Below, one piece after another: positions 62,602-64,000 of a stretch of DNA of 64,000 bases. The stretch's first letter is position 1. Every line of letters begins with the position of its first letter. Origin of the DNA: Roseitranquillus sp963776845 (lineage in GTDB: Bacteria > Pseudomonadota > Alphaproteobacteria > Rhodobacterales > Rhodobacteraceae); assembly GCA_963776845.1 (NCBI GenBank), contig CAVZOJ010000014.1:94543-158542 (forward strand), in the 5' to 3' direction. Below the pieces are notes generated by a model. The model saw only the letters and a list, made by a program, of their open reading frames with translations. It did no database searches and was not told the origin of the DNA. Made by a program: the position numbers and the translations under genes.

Positions 62602-62856
62602 GCTGGTCCGGTCTGAATGATCGCGAAGGATAAACCAGGGTCGGCTTTGAGCCCTGAGCGACGAACGCTGCGCTACGGTCGCATGGCACAAAGGCCGACG
62701 CAGCCGACCTTCGCTTCGCCTGCAACACGCCTGCCACGCTCACAGGGGCATCCGCCAACGTCGGTGAGGACCGGACCTTCGTGGCGGCTCGGCCGGGGTC
62801 AGGTCAGCAGAGAGACAGCCCTTCGGCCTCATGGGCTGACAGACACGTACCTGCCG
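62602..62856. other. End of the transfer operon before the second IS481
   Basis: No gene supported. A coupling-protein or relaxase gene would be expected near here in comparable elements, but I see no such pattern before the IS. Confidence 0.4.
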
Positions 62857-63829
62857 CATAGGTGTCACATCCCGCATGATTGTAGGGCTGCTTCCTGAAG
62901 AGCTTTGGTCTGCGGCGGTGCCAGTTCTTGAGCGCGTCGATCGGCGTACCTCCCTTCAGTACAGACTGCGGCAGCTGGGTATTGTAGAGGCGGACATAGC
63001 GCAGGATGGTCTGCTCGAGGTCCTCGCCGCTGCGGAAGCGGTGGCTTTGCAGGACGTCCTCGATGCGGCCGTTGAAGCGCTCGACCATGCCGTTCGTCTG
63101 CGGCCGCCGCGGCGGCGCCAGGCGGTGCTCGATGCTGAACTCGGCGCAGAGCCGGTCGAAGTCATGGTTTCCTGTGGCGGCACGACGGCGCAGGCCGAAG
63201 AGCCGGTCGGTGAACTCCTTGCCGTTGTCCGTCAGAACGCGGCTGATCTTCATCGGCGCGGCGCGCTCGAGGTCGCGCAGAAAACGGCGGGCGTTGGCGG
63301 CCGTCTTTGCCGGATAGACGCGCACGAAGACCCATCGGGTGGCGCGGTCGATGGCGACGAAGAGAAAGCGGCGCCGGTTCTCGTCGGCCATCTGCGGCAG
63401 GTATTTCACGTCGAGATGCAGGTATCCAGGCTCATACGTCCTGAACGGCTTGTGCGTGGGCTTGGCCGCCTTCGGCTTCAGCTCCCGCAGGTTCCCGACG
63501 CCATGCCGCCGCAGGCAACGGTCAAGCCCGGAGCGGGAGACGTGCGGGTTGAGGAACTCGCGTGCCACCGCGAGCAGGTCGTCCAGCGGCAGCAGAAGGG
63601 TTGTCCGAAGCGCCACCGCAACCGCCTCCTGAGCGGGCGTCAGCGTCGTCTGCAACCGGTGTGCCGTGTGGCTGCGGTCACGCACGCCGTCCCGCTTGCG
63701 CCACTTCCAGACCGTCTGCTCGGAGATGCCGTGGCGCTCTGCCAGCATCCAGGCTGGCTCGGTACTCGCCTGGATCGCGGCGCGGACCTTCGGCGTCGTC
63801 GTCGCCTGCTTGTGCAGCGAGATCAGCAT
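62804..63829 (-). CDS. IS481-family transposase, copy 2 (extended C-terminus)
   Basis: Identical to copy 1 for its 323 residues, with all DDE residues present. Because the target is CATAGG and not CCTAGG, no TAG follows the last codon. Translation reads 18 residues into flanking DNA (YAAGTCLSAHEAEGLSLC) and stops at 62804. Confidence 0.94.
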   Translation of the reverse strand: MLISLHKQATTTPKVRAAIQASTEPAWMLAERHGISEQTVWKWRKRDGVRDRSHTAHRLQTTLTPAQEAVAVALRTTLLLPLDDLLAVAREFLNPHVSRSGLDRCLRRHGVGNLRELKPKAAKPTHKPFRTYEPGYLHLDVKYLPQMADENRRRFLFVAIDRATRWVFVRVYPAKTAANARRFLRDLERAAPMKISRVLTDNGKEFTDRLFGLRRRAATGNHDFDRLCAEFSIEHRLAPPRRPQTNGMVERFNGRIEDVLQSHRFRSGEDLEQTILRYVRLYNTQLPQSVLKGGTPIDALKNWHRRRPKLFRKQPYNHAGCDTYAAGTCLSAHEAEGLSLC

Positions 63830-63921
63830 GTCCGCCTCCCGTCCCGAACTTCACCAAGCAGCGACCGTGCCATGAACAAGGACGAGCGGCGAGGGTCTAT
63901 GCGATCGTCCGGGATGGGACA
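62863..63921 (-). mobile_element. IS481-family insertion sequence, copy 2 (1059 bp, inverted)
   Basis: Same length and ends as copy 1 at 8525-9583, opposite orientation. Flanked by its own duplication CATAGG (62857-62862 and 63922-63927). Because each copy has matching flanks, the two inserted independently and no inversion between them has become fixed. Confidence 0.93.
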
Positions 63922-63984
63922 CATAGGCTTGTGCTGGTACCGTCCTGTCGCAGATAATCTGCCAATAAACCGAGAGGAGCCGTT

Positions 63985-64000
63985 ATGCCGCCCAAAGGAC
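63985..64000 (+). CDS. Start of a further gene, cut by the window end
   Basis: GAGAGGAG precedes ATG 63985 at good spacing; only MPPKG is visible. Nothing can be said about its product. Confidence 0.5.

Noticed and set aside
8525..63921. Composite transposon bounded by the two IS481 copies
   Set aside because: Each copy has its own target duplication (CCTAGG and CATAGG), so they inserted independently and not as one unit.

Overview
The window is high-G+C DNA of alphaproteobacterial character, most likely from Rhodobacterales. The support is the VPLPA-CTERM protein, the RepC-type initiator, the H-NS/HvrA-like protein, the ABC and TTT-style catabolic clusters, and codon use strongly biased to G/C. 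Two kinds of DNA are interleaved: ordinary catabolic operons, and a mobile, plasmid- or ICE-like mosaic rich in insertion sequences and broken genes. There are no rRNA or CRISPR arrays, and I saw no tRNA.

Region 1 (1-8.4 kb, + strand) is an amino-sugar operon: ABC ATPase (cut by the window edge), nagB, nagA, a GntR/UTRA repressor, nanE, a ROK kinase (nanK-like), a periplasmic sugar-binding protein and two MalF/MalG-type permeases. Together they would import an N-acetylated hexosamine (ManNAc, GlcNAc or an oligomer), phosphorylate and epimerise it, deacetylate it and feed fructose-6-phosphate to glycolysis.

Region 2 (8.4-23 kb) is an IS-riddled remnant zone: an IS481-family element, an exported acetamidase/formamidase-like protein, decayed amidohydrolase and DapA-like genes, an IS5-family element inside the front of a pentapeptide-repeat membrane protein, a DUF1185 pseudogene with an MFS exporter, a LuxR-GAF regulator, a LacI remnant cut by an IS6-family element, and a fumarylacetoacetate-hydrolase-family gene. 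Region 3 (23-29 kb) holds a GntR/FCD regulator and a NitT/TauT-type ABC importer (ATPase frameshifted), then zapE and a ModA-like binding protein (frameshifted).

Region 4 (29-47 kb) is accessory. It has a two-gene membrane/TPR module whose large gene contains one in-frame TAA, IS5 and IS6 debris, a nuclease pseudogene, and a duplicated hns-brnT-brnA block. The two copies of that block (36.4 and 42.8 kb) bracket a LuxR regulator, a VPLPA-CTERM surface protein, a PHB-depolymerase-like esterase and an FAD oxidoreductase. A pRiA4b ORF-3-like gene and a membrane protein/hydrolase pair follow.

Region 5 (47-62.6 kb) is a replication and conjugation block: a RepC-type initiator with a candidate counter-transcribed RNA in its leader, then a virB-type type IV secretion operon (B1, B2, B3, B4, a lipoprotein, an SLT/VirB5-like chimera, B5, B6, B8, B9, B10, B11). 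VirB1 is split by an IS5-family insertion, and virB5, virB8, virB9 and probably the lipoprotein carry single frameshifts, so the apparatus looks inactive as sequenced. No relaxase or VirD4 is in the window. A second, inverted copy of the IS481 element (62.9-63.9 kb) closes the window just before the start of another gene.

Two patterns recur. One is single in-frame stops or single-base shifts in otherwise well-preserved genes. The other is clean IS boundaries with recognisable target duplications, which let the insertion history be read.
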